Of a DNA stretch of 64,000 nt, positions 1 through 8,938 are shown in pieces. Source of the DNA: Variovorax sp. 679 (GTDB taxonomy: Bacteria; Pseudomonadota; Gammaproteobacteria; Burkholderiales; Burkholderiaceae_C); the NCBI RefSeq assembly GCF_003952185.1, contig NZ_RXFS01000006.1:186001-250000 (forward strand), in the 5' to 3' direction. Positions within the stretch are counted from its first letter, which is position 1. Every line of letters begins with the position of its first letter. Both the position numbers and the translations under genes were made by a program. Under the pieces are notes generated by a model. The model was not told where the DNA came from, did no database searches, and saw only the letters and a list, made by a program, of their open reading frames with translations.

Positions 1-1223
1 TAGTGGTGGCCGTTGCGTTCCACGTGCGAGAGGCCCAGCCAGGCGACGAGCGCCAGATCCTGCTGCACGCCGATGCCGGCCTGCATGGTCAGGTCTTCGC
101 CGGAGAGGAAGTAGCGCGGCTTCTCCGTCGCGGCGTTCCATTGCGCGCAGCGCGCGGCATTGATGACCGACTTGTAGAAACCCTTGCAGCTCTTGCTCGA
201 CACGCCGGTGTAGCCCAGCGCGCGGGCCTGCACGAAGGCATCGAGCGTGGCGTCCGATTCGTCGATGAGCAGCGGAATGCGCTTGCCCAGTGCGGACACG
301 TCGCGCTGCAGCGCCGCGTCGCGGCGGATCGGCTGCTCGACGAAGACGGTCTTCTGCGCGAGCTTCCACAGCACGGGCGTGGAGAGCATGCGGTCGAGGA
401 AAGTGGCGAATGCATCGGCGTCCGCGTACTGCTCGTTGCCGTCGAGCGTCACGAGCTGGGCCTGGCCGTCGATCACGCGGGTGATGCGCTGGAGCCGGTC
501 GATGTCCTGCGCGGTGTTGCCGCACAGCTTGAGCTTGAAATGCGTGTGGCCGTAGCGCTGCACGGCGGCCTGCAGCGTGGTCGGCAGGCCGCCGGCTGGC
601 GCATCGGGCGAAGCGTCACTGTCGTCGATGGCATCGGCCAGCCCGACGGTGTGTCGTGCCGCGATGCGGGTTCGCGGCGATTGCTTCGCCAGGAAGCCGG
701 CCATGTCGAAGCCAGCGAGGTCGTCAGCCAGGCCGCTGCCGGCGATGTCGATGCCGCTGAGGTTGCCGCTCATCGCCGCAGCGAAGCTCGTGCCGCTATG
801 CAGGCACAGCGCGTCGAGCAGGGCGCGGTCGATCAGCGCGGGGCCGTAGCTGGCCACCAGCGGCTGCAGGCCCTTGGCCCTGGCACGCGACTGGAGCGCT
901 GCGTAGTTCGAGGCGAAATGCGTCCACGCGGTCTGCGCATCGGGCTCGGCGGTGTAGGCCTCGCGCGCATCGCGCAGGGCGAATCGCAGCTGCTCGAAGT
1001 TCTGCTCGTTGGTGAGCGCGGGGTTCTTGTCGAACCACTTCGGAATCATCATCTCCGCCGCGCAGCCCTCGGCCGTGCGGCCATCGGCGAAGCGGATGCG
1101 CGCTCGCACATAGACCTGCGGACAGGCCGTGACGGTGGCGGCGCCGAAGCGGAAGGGCAGCCGCAGCGCCACGTTGCGCTCGGCGAAGCGGATCTCCTCG
1201 ACGTGGAAACGGATCGCGTCCAT
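1..1223 (-). CDS. Enolase-superfamily (MR/MLE-type) enzyme, 3' end beyond the left edge
   Basis: The minus-strand frame is open from ATG 1223 to the window edge, at least 407 codons. Enolase-superfamily features are visible: a K-x-K pair in FKLKL (K230, K232), and likely metal ligands D261 (TLDGNEQ), E296 (VFVEQPI) and D321/E322 (LLIDESD). These enzymes abstract a proton alpha to a carboxylate. The substrate cannot be read from the sequence. It starts 11 nt after the ABC ATPase gene ends, so it is probably the last gene of the same operon and acts on the transported compound. Family is fairly sure; function is open. Confidence 0.8.
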   Translation of the reverse strand, partial: MDAIRFHVEEIRFAERNVALRLPFRFGAATVTACPQVYVRARIRFADGRTAEGCAAEMMIPKWFDKNPALTNEQNFEQLRFALRDAREAYTAEPDAQTAWTHFASNYAALQSRARAKGLQPLVASYGPALIDRALLDALCLHSGTSFAAAMSGNLSGIDIAGSGLADDLAGFDMAGFLAKQSPRTRIAARHTVGLADAIDDSDASPDAPAGGLPTTLQAAVQRYGHTHFKLKLCGNTAQDIDRLQRITRVIDGQAQLVTLDGNEQYADADAFATFLDRMLSTPVLWKLAQKTVFVEQPIRRDAALQRDVSALGKRIPLLIDESDATLDAFVQARALGYTGVSSKSCKGFYKSVINAARCAQWNAATEKPRYFLSGEDLTMQAGIGVQQDLALVAWLGLSHVERNGHH

Positions 1224-1234
1224 GGGGTGCCGTT

Positions 1235-2014
1235 TCAGTGGTCCAGGATGCCCTGAGAGAAGAAATGCGCGCGCACCAGCTTCGTGTACGCGCCGAACTC
1301 GGGCGAGGCCATCATGTCGAGCGTGCGGGCGCGCGGCAGGTCGATGTCGTACACCGCGGCGATGGAGCCGGGGCGCTCGCTCATCACCATCACGCGGTCC
1401 GACAGGAAGATGGCTTCGGGAATGCTGTGGGTGATGAGCATCACCGTCTTCTTCGACGCCATCCAGATGCGTTGCAGCTCCAGGTTCATCTTCTCGCGCG
1501 TCATCGCGTCGAGCGCGCCGAAGGGTTCGTCCATCAGCAGCACAGACGGGTCGTGCAGCAGGGCGCGGCAGATCGACGCACGCTGCTGCATGCCGCCCGA
1601 GAGCTGCCAGGGGTACTTCTTCTCGAAGCCCTTCAGGCCCGCCATTTCCATCAGCTCGCGGGCGCGGGCACGCGACGCCTCCGAAGGCAGGTGGCGCATC
1701 TCGGCCTGCAGCAGGATGTTGTCTTCCACGCTGCGCCAGGGCAGCAGCACCGCGCTCTGGAACACGATGCCCACGTCCTTCTGCGGTCCCTTGATCGGGT
1801 GGCCTGCCAGCGTGAGGCTGCCGCCGCTGATGGGCAGCAGGCCGGCCACCATCTTCAGCAGCGTGCTCTTGCCGCAGCCCGAAGGGCCGACGACGGAGAC
1901 GAACTCGCCTTCCTTGATGGCAAAGTCGAGCGGCTTGAGCGACTCGACGGGGCCGTCCTTGCTTTGGTAGATCTTCGAGACGCCGCGCGCTTCGATCAGG
2001 TTCACTGGAGACAT
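1235..2014 (-). CDS. ABC transporter ATP-binding protein (nitrate/sulfonate/taurine type)
   Basis: This 259-aa ATPase has Walker A GPSGCGKST at residues 43-51, signature LSGGMQQR at 138-145 and Walker B VLLMDEP near 158-164, followed by the D-loop GALD. It belongs to the SsuB/TauB/NrtD group and would drive import with the permease at 3211-3984 and the receptor at 2170-3171. The genes are read permease, receptor, ATPase. A 155-nt gap before this gene holds a hairpin-rich repeat that may lower its expression relative to the receptor. The substrate is unknown. Confidence 0.96.
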   Translation of the reverse strand: MSPVNLIEARGVSKIYQSKDGPVESLKPLDFAIKEGEFVSVVGPSGCGKSTLLKMVAGLLPISGGSLTLAGHPIKGPQKDVGIVFQSAVLLPWRSVEDNILLQAEMRHLPSEASRARARELMEMAGLKGFEKKYPWQLSGGMQQRASICRALLHDPSVLLMDEPFGALDAMTREKMNLELQRIWMASKKTVMLITHSIPEAIFLSDRVMVMSERPGSIAAVYDIDLPRARTLDMMASPEFGAYTKLVRAHFFSQGILDH

Positions 2015-2072
2015 GGAGCGTAGTTAGAGGACGAAGCGAATGAGGAGACGGAGCGCTTGTGTTTTTTCGGGG

Positions 2073-2167
2073 AACACCGCGGAACCGGCTTTGCCGGGCC
2101 GCAGGTGTTGCCCCCGGTAGGGGGTGGGAGAAGCGACACGAAGTGCGCGGAGCCTGGGGGCGAGTCT
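2073..2167. repeat. Intergenic hairpin repeat, copy A
   Basis: About 95 bp that is nearly identical to 5219-5313. Read on the minus strand it can form a G/C stem around CCCCC...GGGGG and a long imperfect hairpin bounded by AACACC and GGTGTT with CCGGCAAAGCCGG at its tip. It begins 2 nt after the stop codon of the receptor gene at 2170. Position and structure suggest an mRNA 3'-end stabiliser or weak terminator. Confidence 0.8.
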
Positions 2168-2169
2168 GT

Positions 2170-3171
2170 TTACGGCAGGAAGTCGAGGGTGACGTAGTCC
2201 TCGGGCTTGCCGCGCGTGGAGGCGTCCATGCCGCCGTACTGCACCAGCAGGTCGAGCGAATCGCTCACGTTCTTCGTCGTCACGCGGAAGGGGCGCTGGT
2301 TGGCCGTTTCCTTCGTGTGATAGAGCGCCACGCTCTGCTTCATGCCAACGATCAGCGTGTCGCGCACGCCGGCTTTGGGGTTGGCCTTGAGCATCGCGTC
2401 GACCGCGGCCTCGGGGCTCTTCTCGGCGGCTTCTGCCGCCTTTGTGGAGGCGCGCATGAAGCGCTTCACCAGGTCGGGGTTCTCGGTCAGCAGGTTCTTG
2501 TTGGTGATGATCCCGGAGCTGATCTGGTTCACGCCCGAGTCGGCGAAGCGGATCGGCGTCACCGGCTTGCCCGTGGCGTCCTGCAGCTTGATGGCCTGGT
2601 CCATCACGTAGCCCAGCAGCAGGTCGGCCTGGCCGTTGGTCACTGCATTGAGCTTGGTCTGGCCGTCGCCCGAGACGATCTTCACCTGGTCGGCCGTGAT
2701 GTTGTTGACCTTCAGGAAGAGCGGCCACATCTGCGACATCGAGTCGCCCGGCGTGACGGCCACCGTCTTGCCGATGATGTCCTTTGGCGTCTTGATGTTC
2801 TTCTCGGAGAAGCCCATCACCGACATCGGGCTCACCTGGAACAGCACGCCCGTCGACTTCAGCGGCGCGCCCTTGGCGGCAGCCTTGATCATGGTCGTGA
2901 CGTCGATGTAGCCGAAGGTCGCCGACTTGGCGGCCACCGCCTGCGCGGTGACGGCGGAGCCGCGGCCTTCCTGGATGTCGAGGTCGATGCCTTCGTCGGC
3001 ATAGAAGCCCTTTTCCTTGCCGAGGAAGAAGGGCGCGTGCTCGCTGTACAGGTACCAGTTGAGCATCAGCGTGACCTTGTCCTTGGGCTTGTCACCCTGG
3101 GCATGTGCCGGGGCGATGGCGAAGGTGGCGAGCGCGGCCGCTGCGAGCAGCGAGGGAAGCAGTTTCTTCAT
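2170..3171 (-). CDS. ABC transporter substrate-binding protein, NMT1/THI5-like
   Basis: 333 aa with a signal peptide (MKKLLPSLLAAAALATFAIAP, cut near AHAQ, residue 25). The mature part begins with the NMT1/SsuA pattern: KVTLMLNWYLYSEHAPFFLG, then a segment on alternate ligand entry (GFYADEGIDLDIQEG). It is the periplasmic receptor of the importer encoded beside it. The family binds pyrimidine precursors, sulfonates, nitrate or aromatic acids, so the ligand is not fixed. A hairpin repeat follows its stop codon. Confidence 0.93.
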   Translation of the reverse strand: MKKLLPSLLAAAALATFAIAPAHAQGDKPKDKVTLMLNWYLYSEHAPFFLGKEKGFYADEGIDLDIQEGRGSAVTAQAVAAKSATFGYIDVTTMIKAAAKGAPLKSTGVLFQVSPMSVMGFSEKNIKTPKDIIGKTVAVTPGDSMSQMWPLFLKVNNITADQVKIVSGDGQTKLNAVTNGQADLLLGYVMDQAIKLQDATGKPVTPIRFADSGVNQISSGIITNKNLLTENPDLVKRFMRASTKAAEAAEKSPEAAVDAMLKANPKAGVRDTLIVGMKQSVALYHTKETANQRPFRVTTKNVSDSLDLLVQYGGMDASTRGKPEDYVTLDFLP

Positions 3172-3210
3172 GGTGTTGTCTCCGGGAGTTGTTGGCTTTT
3201 GCGAAGGAAC

Positions 3211-3984
3211 TCAGTGCACGTGGCGCTGCGAGGCGTGCCACGGGATCATCACGCGCTCGACCAGATCGACCGCGACGAAAAGGATCACGCCGATGCTCGA
3301 AAGCACCACCAGCGCCGCGAACATCAGCGGCAGGTCGAAGTTGCCATTGGCCACCTGCAGCACGTAGCCGATGCCCGAGTTGGAACCGACGAACTCGCCG
3401 ACCACCGCGCCCACCACGGCCAGCGTCACCGACACCTTCAGGCCGCTGAAGATCTGGGGCAGGGCCTGCGGCAGGCTGATCTTGAAGAAGGTCTGCAGGC
3501 GGCTCGCGCCCATCGAGCGAGAGAGATCGAGCATGTCGGGCTCGACCGACTTGAAGCCCATCACCGTGGACACCACCACCGGGAAGAAGCCCAGCAGGAA
3601 AGCGCTGATCACCTTCGGGAAGATGCCGAAGCCGAACCACACCACGAACAGCGGCGCGATCGCCACCTTGGGAATGCTCTGCGAGAACACCAGCAGCGGG
3701 TAGACGTACGACTCGACGACGCGCGAGTAGGCGATGACCATCGCGATCGGAATGCCGATCACGATCGTCAGTCCGAAACCGCCCAGCGTGGCGAGCGTGG
3801 TCTTCCAGCTTTCGGCGAGCAGGCGCGGCCATTCGGCAACGAGCTGCTTCACCACTTCCCACGGCGGGGGAATCAGGTAGGCCGGAATCTTGAACAGGCG
3901 GATCGCCAGGTCCCACAGCACCAGCAGCAACAGGATCAGGATGAAGGGGCGCAGGGCCGGGGAGAGCAGGAGCTTGCGGAACAT
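3211..3984 (-). CDS. ABC transporter permease (SsuC/TauC type)
   Basis: 257-aa inner-membrane protein with about six hydrophobic segments, starting with FILILLLLVLWDLAIRLF. The cytoplasmic EAA loop is visible near residues 140-165 (SMGASRLQTFFKISLPQALP). It forms the channel with the ATPase at 1235-2014. The Bug receptor gene ends 49 nt upstream, so the two genes are probably cotranscribed. Confidence 0.95.
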   Translation of the reverse strand: MFRKLLLSPALRPFILILLLLVLWDLAIRLFKIPAYLIPPPWEVVKQLVAEWPRLLAESWKTTLATLGGFGLTIVIGIPIAMVIAYSRVVESYVYPLLVFSQSIPKVAIAPLFVVWFGFGIFPKVISAFLLGFFPVVVSTVMGFKSVEPDMLDLSRSMGASRLQTFFKISLPQALPQIFSGLKVSVTLAVVGAVVGEFVGSNSGIGYVLQVANGNFDLPLMFAALVVLSSIGVILFVAVDLVERVMIPWHASQRHVH

Positions 3985-4033
3985 GGCGAGGGCCGGGACT
4001 TTCGGGAGGGCTGGCTTGCGGTGCTTGCTGTTC

Positions 4034-5026
4034 TTACTGCTGGACCGAGAGGCCGGCAGCCTTCACGAGCTGCGCATTGCTCGCGATCTCTTCCTTGATG
4101 TAGGCGTCGAACTGCTCGGGCTTGAGCGTCCAGGCGTCGGCGCCGAGCTTGGCGAAGCGCTCCTTCACCTCGGGCGAGGCCAGCGCCTTCGCCACTTCGG
4201 CGTTCAGGCGCTCGACGACGTCGCGCGGCGTCTTGGCGGGCGCCATCATTCCGATCCAGAAATTGAACTCCGAGCCGGGCACGCCGGCTTCGCTGGTTGT
4301 GGGCACGTCGGGCAGGGCGGCGGCGCGCTTGGGCGAGCCCACTGCCAGCGCCAGCAGATGGCCTTCCTTGATCTGGCCGATGACCGGCGCGATGGGCGAG
4401 AAGTAGTAGTCGACGCGGCCCGAGAGCACTTCGGTGACGGCCTCGCCCGATCCCTTGAAGGGGATGTTGGTGGCATCGATCTTGGCGGCCATCTTGAATT
4501 TCTCGGCGTTCAGGTGCGTGGCGCTGCCCTGGCCGGCCGAGGCGAAGTTCATGCTGCCGGGCTTGGCGCGCGCGGCGGCCAGCAGCTGCGGCAGCGTCTT
4601 GATGTTCTTGCTCGGCGAGATCACCAGCGCGTTGGGCAGCGAAGAGATCGGCGTGACGCCCGCGAAGTCGTGCACCGTGTCGAACGGCAGCTTGGCGAAG
4701 GTGGAGGGGCTCACCGTATGCGACGACGAATGGATCATCACCGTGTAGCCGTCGGGCGCGGCCGTGGCCACCGCTTGCTGGCCGATGGTGCCGCTGGCGC
4801 CGCCGCGGTTGTCGATCACCAGCGCCTGGCCCATGCTGGCGCTCATCTTGTCGGTGATGGCGCGGGCAATGATGTCGGTGGTGCTGCCGGCCGCGAAGGG
4901 AACGATCACGCGGATCGGCTTGCTGGGGTAGCCGTTCTGCGCGGCCGCCAGTGCGGGCAGCAGGGCTGCGATGCAGGTCAGCGAGGCAAGGACGGTGGTG
5001 CGTGCAGTGCTGGCAAAGAGCTTCAT
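4034..5026 (-). CDS. Bug-family (TctC-like) periplasmic binding protein
   Basis: 330 aa with a signal peptide of about 29 residues ending ALAAAQ. The Bug hallmark follows: YPSKPIRVIVPFAAGSTTDI, then MGQALVIDNRGGASGTIG. Bug proteins bind small carboxylates or amides in the periplasm. No TctA/TctB membrane subunits are present. Here the gene heads a conventional ABC operon, which is an unusual pairing. A large inverted repeat (5059-5091) lies upstream of its start. Confidence 0.95.
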   Translation of the reverse strand: MKLFASTARTTVLASLTCIAALLPALAAAQNGYPSKPIRVIVPFAAGSTTDIIARAITDKMSASMGQALVIDNRGGASGTIGQQAVATAAPDGYTVMIHSSSHTVSPSTFAKLPFDTVHDFAGVTPISSLPNALVISPSKNIKTLPQLLAAARAKPGSMNFASAGQGSATHLNAEKFKMAAKIDATNIPFKGSGEAVTEVLSGRVDYYFSPIAPVIGQIKEGHLLALAVGSPKRAAALPDVPTTSEAGVPGSEFNFWIGMMAPAKTPRDVVERLNAEVAKALASPEVKERFAKLGADAWTLKPEQFDAYIKEEIASNAQLVKAAGLSVQQ

Positions 5027-5058
5027 GAATGTCTCCGCGCGGTCGGGCCGCTTCTTGA

Positions 5059-5091
5059 ATCGATCAATTCACCATTGAGTGAATTATCGAT
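5059..5091. promoter_or_regulatory. Large inverted repeat, candidate operator of the Bug/ABC operon
   Basis: Inner arms AATTCAC (5066-5072) and GTGAATT (5079-5085) flank CATTGA, with outer ATCGAT blocks at 5059-5064 and 5086-5091. It sits 33-65 nt before the Bug start codon. The right half GTGAATTATCG resembles GGGAATTAACG beside the TetR gene, so the TetR protein at 5312-5980 is the obvious candidate binder. This is inference. Confidence 0.6.
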
Positions 5092-5218
5092 TGTAGGAAC
5101 GCCCGCGCGGCAGCGTCAACCGGAGCTGCCTAGTGAATACCCGGAGGGGCGGTTCAGTCGTTCGTAGAGGGGATTTGCGCCGCGCGCGGCGCATGAAGCT
5201 GGCGCAGCCAAGGCCAGA

Positions 5219-5313
5219 AACACCGCGGAACCGGCTTTGCCGGGCCGCTGGTGTTGCCCCCGGAAGGGGGGTGGCGTAGCGACACGAAGTGCGCGCAGCC
5301 TGGGGGCGAGCCT
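5219..5313. repeat. Intergenic hairpin repeat, copy B
   Basis: Second copy of the element at 2073-2167, in the same orientation, with the same tip hairpin CCGGCAAAGCCGG and the same CACGAAGTGCGCG block. Its end overlaps the stop codon of the TetR gene (5312-5314). Both copies therefore lie directly at the 3' ends of minus-strand genes. Confidence 0.8.
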
Positions 5314-5980
5314 ATTTCAGGACGTATCCGAGGACCAGGTCGGTCATGTGAGAGAGGCGTTGCGCCATCGCCTTGGGCGCACGCAGGTCGCGGCCGAAGA
5401 TGGCCGAGAGCGTGTGGTTGTTCGAGAGGTAGAAGTAGCAGAGCGAGGCGATGGAGATGTAGAGCTGCACCGGGTCCACGCCCGCGCGGAACAGGTCGTC
5501 GCGACGGCCGCGCTCCAGCACGGTGTCGAGCAGTTGCACCAGCGGCGAGTTCATTTCCTGGATGCGCTCGGAGCGCTTCAGGTGTGCCGCGCAGTGCAGG
5601 TTCTCGCTGTTGAGCAGCGTGATGAACTCGGGGTGCTCGAGGTAGTAGTTCCAGGTGAACGACACCAGCTGGCGGATGGCCTCCACGGGGTCGATCTCTT
5701 CGAGGTGCAGGCGCTGCTCGGCTTCGCGGATGTCGGCGTACACGCGCTCCAGCACCGCGAGGAACAGGTCGTCCTTGCTGCCGAAGTAGTAGTAGATGAG
5801 GCGCTTGTTGAGGCCCGCGCGCTCGGCGATGCTGTCCATGCGCGCGCCGGCGAGCCCGCGCGCGGAGAACTCGTCGCGCGCCGAGGCGAGGATGGCGAGC
5901 TGCGACCGGTCGGCGTCGCGCGAGCGGGGTTCGATTGCCTCGATGCTGATGTCGGGCGCGGAGTCCTTGGAGGCCTTCAT
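5312..5980 (-). CDS. TetR/AcrR-family transcriptional regulator
   Basis: 222 aa. The N-terminal helix-turn-helix spans about residues 28-75 (ILASARDEFSARGLAGARMD, then the recognition part NKRLIYYYFGSKDDL). The C-terminal half resembles the ligand-binding domain of RutR/NicS-like TetR proteins. It is divergent from the thiamine-diphosphate enzyme gene. A palindromic stretch around CCAATTGG in the gap is a likely autoregulatory site. It probably represses the enzyme gene, the transport operon or both. Confidence 0.93.
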   Translation of the reverse strand: MKASKDSAPDISIEAIEPRSRDADRSQLAILASARDEFSARGLAGARMDSIAERAGLNKRLIYYYFGSKDDLFLAVLERVYADIREAEQRLHLEEIDPVEAIRQLVSFTWNYYLEHPEFITLLNSENLHCAAHLKRSERIQEMNSPLVQLLDTVLERGRRDDLFRAGVDPVQLYISIASLCYFYLSNNHTLSAIFGRDLRAPKAMAQRLSHMTDLVLGYVLK

Positions 5981-5989
5981 GGCGCGAAT

Positions 5990-6009
5990 TTAACCAATTG
6001 GGGAATTAA
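5990..6009. promoter_or_regulatory. Candidate TetR operator between divergent genes
   Basis: TTAACCAATTGGGGAATTAA contains the perfect palindrome CCAATTGG and is bounded by TTAA on both sides. It lies 10 nt before the TetR start and upstream of the divergent enzyme gene, the usual place for TetR autoregulation. CATAAT near 6034 could be the -10 element of the rightward promoter. Confidence 0.5.
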
Positions 6010-6074
6010 CGCAAGGCGTCTGGAGCGGGCGCACATAATTGCCGAAGACATTTGCAGCTGAGGTTCTACTTCCC

Positions 6075-7796
6075 ATGAGTACATCACAACCCGCCGGCCA
6101 CCTGATCGTGGAATGCCTGGTCGAACAGGGCATGGAGATCGCGTTCGGCGTGCCTGGCGAGAGCTTTCTTGCGGTGCTCGACGGCTTCCATGCCTACCGC
6201 GACCGCACGCGCTTCGTCGTCAACCGGCAGGAGGGCGGCGCGGCCTTCATGGCCGAGGCGCACGGCAAGCTCACCGGGCGACCGGGCGTGTGCTTCGTTA
6301 CCCGCGGGCCGGGTGCGACCAATGCGTCGATCGGCGTGCACAACGCCTTTCAGGATTCGACGCCGATGGTGCTTTTCGTGGGCGACGTCGGCAGCGACTT
6401 CCGCGACCGCGAAGCTTTCCAGGAGGTCGACTACGCCAGCTTCTTCGGCCCGAGCACCAAGGGCTTCGCCAAGCGCGTGGAGCGCATCGACGACGCGAAC
6501 CGCATTCCCGAGTACATCGCGCGCGCCTTCGCCACCGCGATGAACGGCCGGCCGGGGCCTGTGGTTCTGGTGCTGCCCGAAGACATGCTGCGCAGCGAGA
6601 CCGCCGCACGGCCGCTGGCGCGCGTGGAGGCGGTGGAGCCCTGGAGCGATCCGGGCGCGCTGCGCACCTTGCGCGAGCTGCTGCTGAAGTCGCAGCGCCC
6701 GCTGGTGATTGCCGGCGGCGGCGGCTGGACGACGCAGGCCGCGCAGGCGCTGCAGCGCTTCGCCGAGAACTGGCGGCTGCCGGTGGCGAACGCCTTCCGC
6801 TTCCAGGACACCTTCGACAACCACCATCCGCAGTACGCGGGCGACGTCGGCATCGCGATCAACCCGAAGCTCGCGCAGCGCGTGAAGGATGCCGACCTGA
6901 TCCTTGCCATCGGCCCGCGCCTTGGCGAGATGACGACCAGCGGCTACACGCTGCTGGAGGCACCAAAGGCGAAGCAGACGCTGGTGCACATCCATGCGAG
7001 CGCCGAGGAGCTCAACCGCGTCTATCAGGCCGACCTGGCGATCAACGCCGGCATGAGCGCCGCCGCGCGCAGCCTTGAGGTGCTGAGCGCACCGCCGACG
7101 CTGCCGTGGGAAGAGTGGACGCTGCAGGCCCGTGCCGACTACGAGGCCAACCTCGTGCCGCAGGCGCTGGCCGGCATGCCTGCCGAGACGCCGCGCGGGG
7201 CGGTAGACATGGCGGCGGTCGTCGCGCTGCTGCAGAAGCACTTGCCAGCGGATGCGGCCATCACCAACGGCGCGGGCAACTTCGCGAGCTGGGTGCATCG
7301 CTACTTCCGCTACCACGGCCTCGCCAAGGGCGCGAAGACACAGCTGGCGCCGACGAGCGGGGCGATGGGCTACGGCGTGCCGGCGGGCATCGCTGCCAAC
7401 CTTGCGACGGGGCGCGTGGCCTTCACGATTGCGGGCGACGGCGATTTCCTGATGACGGGGCAGGAGCTGGCGACGGCTTCGCAGCATGGCGGCAAGAGCA
7501 TCATCGTGCTGCTCAACAACGGCATGTTCGGCACGATCCGCATGCACCAGGAGCGGGAGTATCCCGAGCGCACCAGTGGCACGGCGCTGCGCAACCCCGA
7601 CTTCTGCGGGCTCGCGCGCGCCTACGGCTATGCAGCCGAGCGGGTGACGGAAACGGCGCAGTTCGAAGCGGCGCTGCTGCGCGCGCTGGAAGCCGACACC
7701 GGCACGCTGATCGAGATCCCGCTCGACCCCGAAGTCATCACCACGCGTGGCACGCTGTCGTCGATCACGCGCTCGGCGAAGCAGGCGAAGAGCTGA
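6075..7796 (+). CDS. Thiamine diphosphate-dependent enzyme, acetolactate synthase/benzoylformate decarboxylase-like
   Basis: 573 aa from ATG 6075, preferred over an in-frame ATG at 6039 because TGAGG stands 11 nt upstream and the family N-terminus begins here. The cofactor glutamate is E53 (NRQEGGAAFMAEA). The ThDP motif starts with GDG at 454-456 and ends with NNGMFG. Such enzymes decarboxylate or ligate 2-oxo acids. No small regulatory subunit lies nearby, so a biosynthetic acetolactate synthase is unlikely. The neighbouring enolase-superfamily gene and transporter suggest catabolism of a hydroxy or oxo acid. Confidence 0.9.
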   Translation: MSTSQPAGHLIVECLVEQGMEIAFGVPGESFLAVLDGFHAYRDRTRFVVNRQEGGAAFMAEAHGKLTGRPGVCFVTRGPGATNASIGVHNAFQDSTPMVLFVGDVGSDFRDREAFQEVDYASFFGPSTKGFAKRVERIDDANRIPEYIARAFATAMNGRPGPVVLVLPEDMLRSETAARPLARVEAVEPWSDPGALRTLRELLLKSQRPLVIAGGGGWTTQAAQALQRFAENWRLPVANAFRFQDTFDNHHPQYAGDVGIAINPKLAQRVKDADLILAIGPRLGEMTTSGYTLLEAPKAKQTLVHIHASAEELNRVYQADLAINAGMSAAARSLEVLSAPPTLPWEEWTLQARADYEANLVPQALAGMPAETPRGAVDMAAVVALLQKHLPADAAITNGAGNFASWVHRYFRYHGLAKGAKTQLAPTSGAMGYGVPAGIAANLATGRVAFTIAGDGDFLMTGQELATASQHGGKSIIVLLNNGMFGTIRMHQEREYPERTSGTALRNPDFCGLARAYGYAAERVTETAQFEAALLRALEADTGTLIEIPLDPEVITTRGTLSSITRSAKQAKS

Positions 7797-8055
7797 GCGC
7801 GGCGCGATGACGGTCGACTTCCTCGCGCAGGGATGGCGAGCGCAGTTCGAACACGTCGAACAGGCCGAGCGCGTCGAGGGTCGGGATCAGCGTGATCAGG
7901 TCCTGTCCGGCGGCTTGCCTGTCCGCGGCCGATGCGCCTGCATCCTCGAGGATGCGCACGTTTGCGAGGAAGGCGCCGACCGATCCCTTGCGCAGTGTGC
8001 GGCCGTTGATGACGGTGAAGTCGTCGCCGTCGGGGAGTACGTCCTGGGCTTTCAT
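7765..8055 (-). CDS. Small conserved-looking protein of unknown function
   Basis: 96 aa, acidic then basic, with GDDFTVINGRTLRKGSVGAF near the N-terminus. The start ATG 8055 has AAGGAAC upstream. The 3' end overlaps the end of the convergent ThDP enzyme gene by 32 nt. No domain is assigned with confidence. The AraC-type gene on the other side is divergent and could regulate it. Confidence 0.7.
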   Translation of the reverse strand: MKAQDVLPDGDDFTVINGRTLRKGSVGAFLANVRILEDAGASAADRQAAGQDLITLIPTLDALGLFDVFELRSPSLREEVDRHRAALSSSPASPSA

Positions 8056-8158
8056 GGATGCTGTTCCTTGATGGGAGTGGAGATGGATTCGATGCTAGGC
8101 AGCGGGGCGCATCCGGGCTTGCGGCGCGGGGCCAATCGATATCTCCGGTGGGCCATCC

Positions 8159-8938
8159 ATGGCTGACGAAGCTACCGCAAGGCTCTGGATCACGGCCTAC
8201 GAGGCGCCGCGCGTCACGGGCTATCACTCGCACGACACCGGCCAGCTTTTCGCGTTGCGCGAGGGCCTGCAGGTCATCGAGACGCCTTCGGGCCGATGGG
8301 TGCAGCCGCCGGGATGGATCGGCTGGATAGCGCCTCGCTGCGCCCATGCGGCGCAGAGCTTCGGTGCCACTGCGGGCTGGAGCCTGCACATCGATCCGAC
8401 GGTTGCTGGGGCGTTGCCGGACGGGCCTCATGTGTTTGCCGTCACGCCGCTGATGCAGGCGCTGATAGATCGGCTGATGTTGCTGGATGCGTCGGAGCCC
8501 CTGCTGGAGCCACGAAGAGCGCGTCTGGTGGCCGTGCTGATCGATGAGCTTGCGGCGAGCGGAAAGGAATCGCTGCACCTGCCGATGCCGCAGGACAAGC
8601 GACTCGCTTCGATGGCGACCGCGCTGGCCAACGATCCGGCGTTGCCTGACGGTATCGACGAATGGGCCGATCGCATCGGCATGGCGCGCAGGACGCTCAC
8701 TCGCCGTTTTGCTGCGGAGACGGGCCTGAGCTTCGCGCAGTGGCGCCAGCAGGCGCGCTTGCTGAAGGCCGTCGAACTGCTGAGCCTGAAGGAGCCCGTC
8801 ACGGCGGTGGCGTTGACGGTGGGCTACAGCTCGGTGAGCGCCTTCATAGAGGCCTTCCGCAAGCACTTCGGCCGCACGCCGACGCGCTTCTTCGAGGAGG
8901 GCGTGGCCTTGCCGCAGACGAAAAAAAAGCCCGCATGA
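8159..8938 (+). CDS. AraC-family transcriptional regulator with cupin-like N-terminus
   Basis: 259 aa. Residues 1-100 look like the AraC cupin sensor (YHSHDTGQLFALREGLQVIE). Residues 160-250 carry two helix-turn-helix motifs (WADRIGMARRTLTRRFAAET, then AVALTVGYSSVSAFIEAFRK) ending in FGRTPTRFF. It is divergent from the small gene at 7765-8055. The last codons overlap a terminator stem, so translation and termination share sequence. Confidence 0.95.
   Translation: MADEATARLWITAYEAPRVTGYHSHDTGQLFALREGLQVIETPSGRWVQPPGWIGWIAPRCAHAAQSFGATAGWSLHIDPTVAGALPDGPHVFAVTPLMQALIDRLMLLDASEPLLEPRRARLVAVLIDELAASGKESLHLPMPQDKRLASMATALANDPALPDGIDEWADRIGMARRTLTRRFAAETGLSFAQWRQQARLLKAVELLSLKEPVTAVALTVGYSSVSAFIEAFRKHFGRTPTRFFEEGVALPQTKKKPA

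Noticed and set aside
3..1256. A 417-codon + strand frame at the left edge
   Set aside because: The minus-strand frame encodes a recognisable enolase-superfamily protein with its metal ligands.
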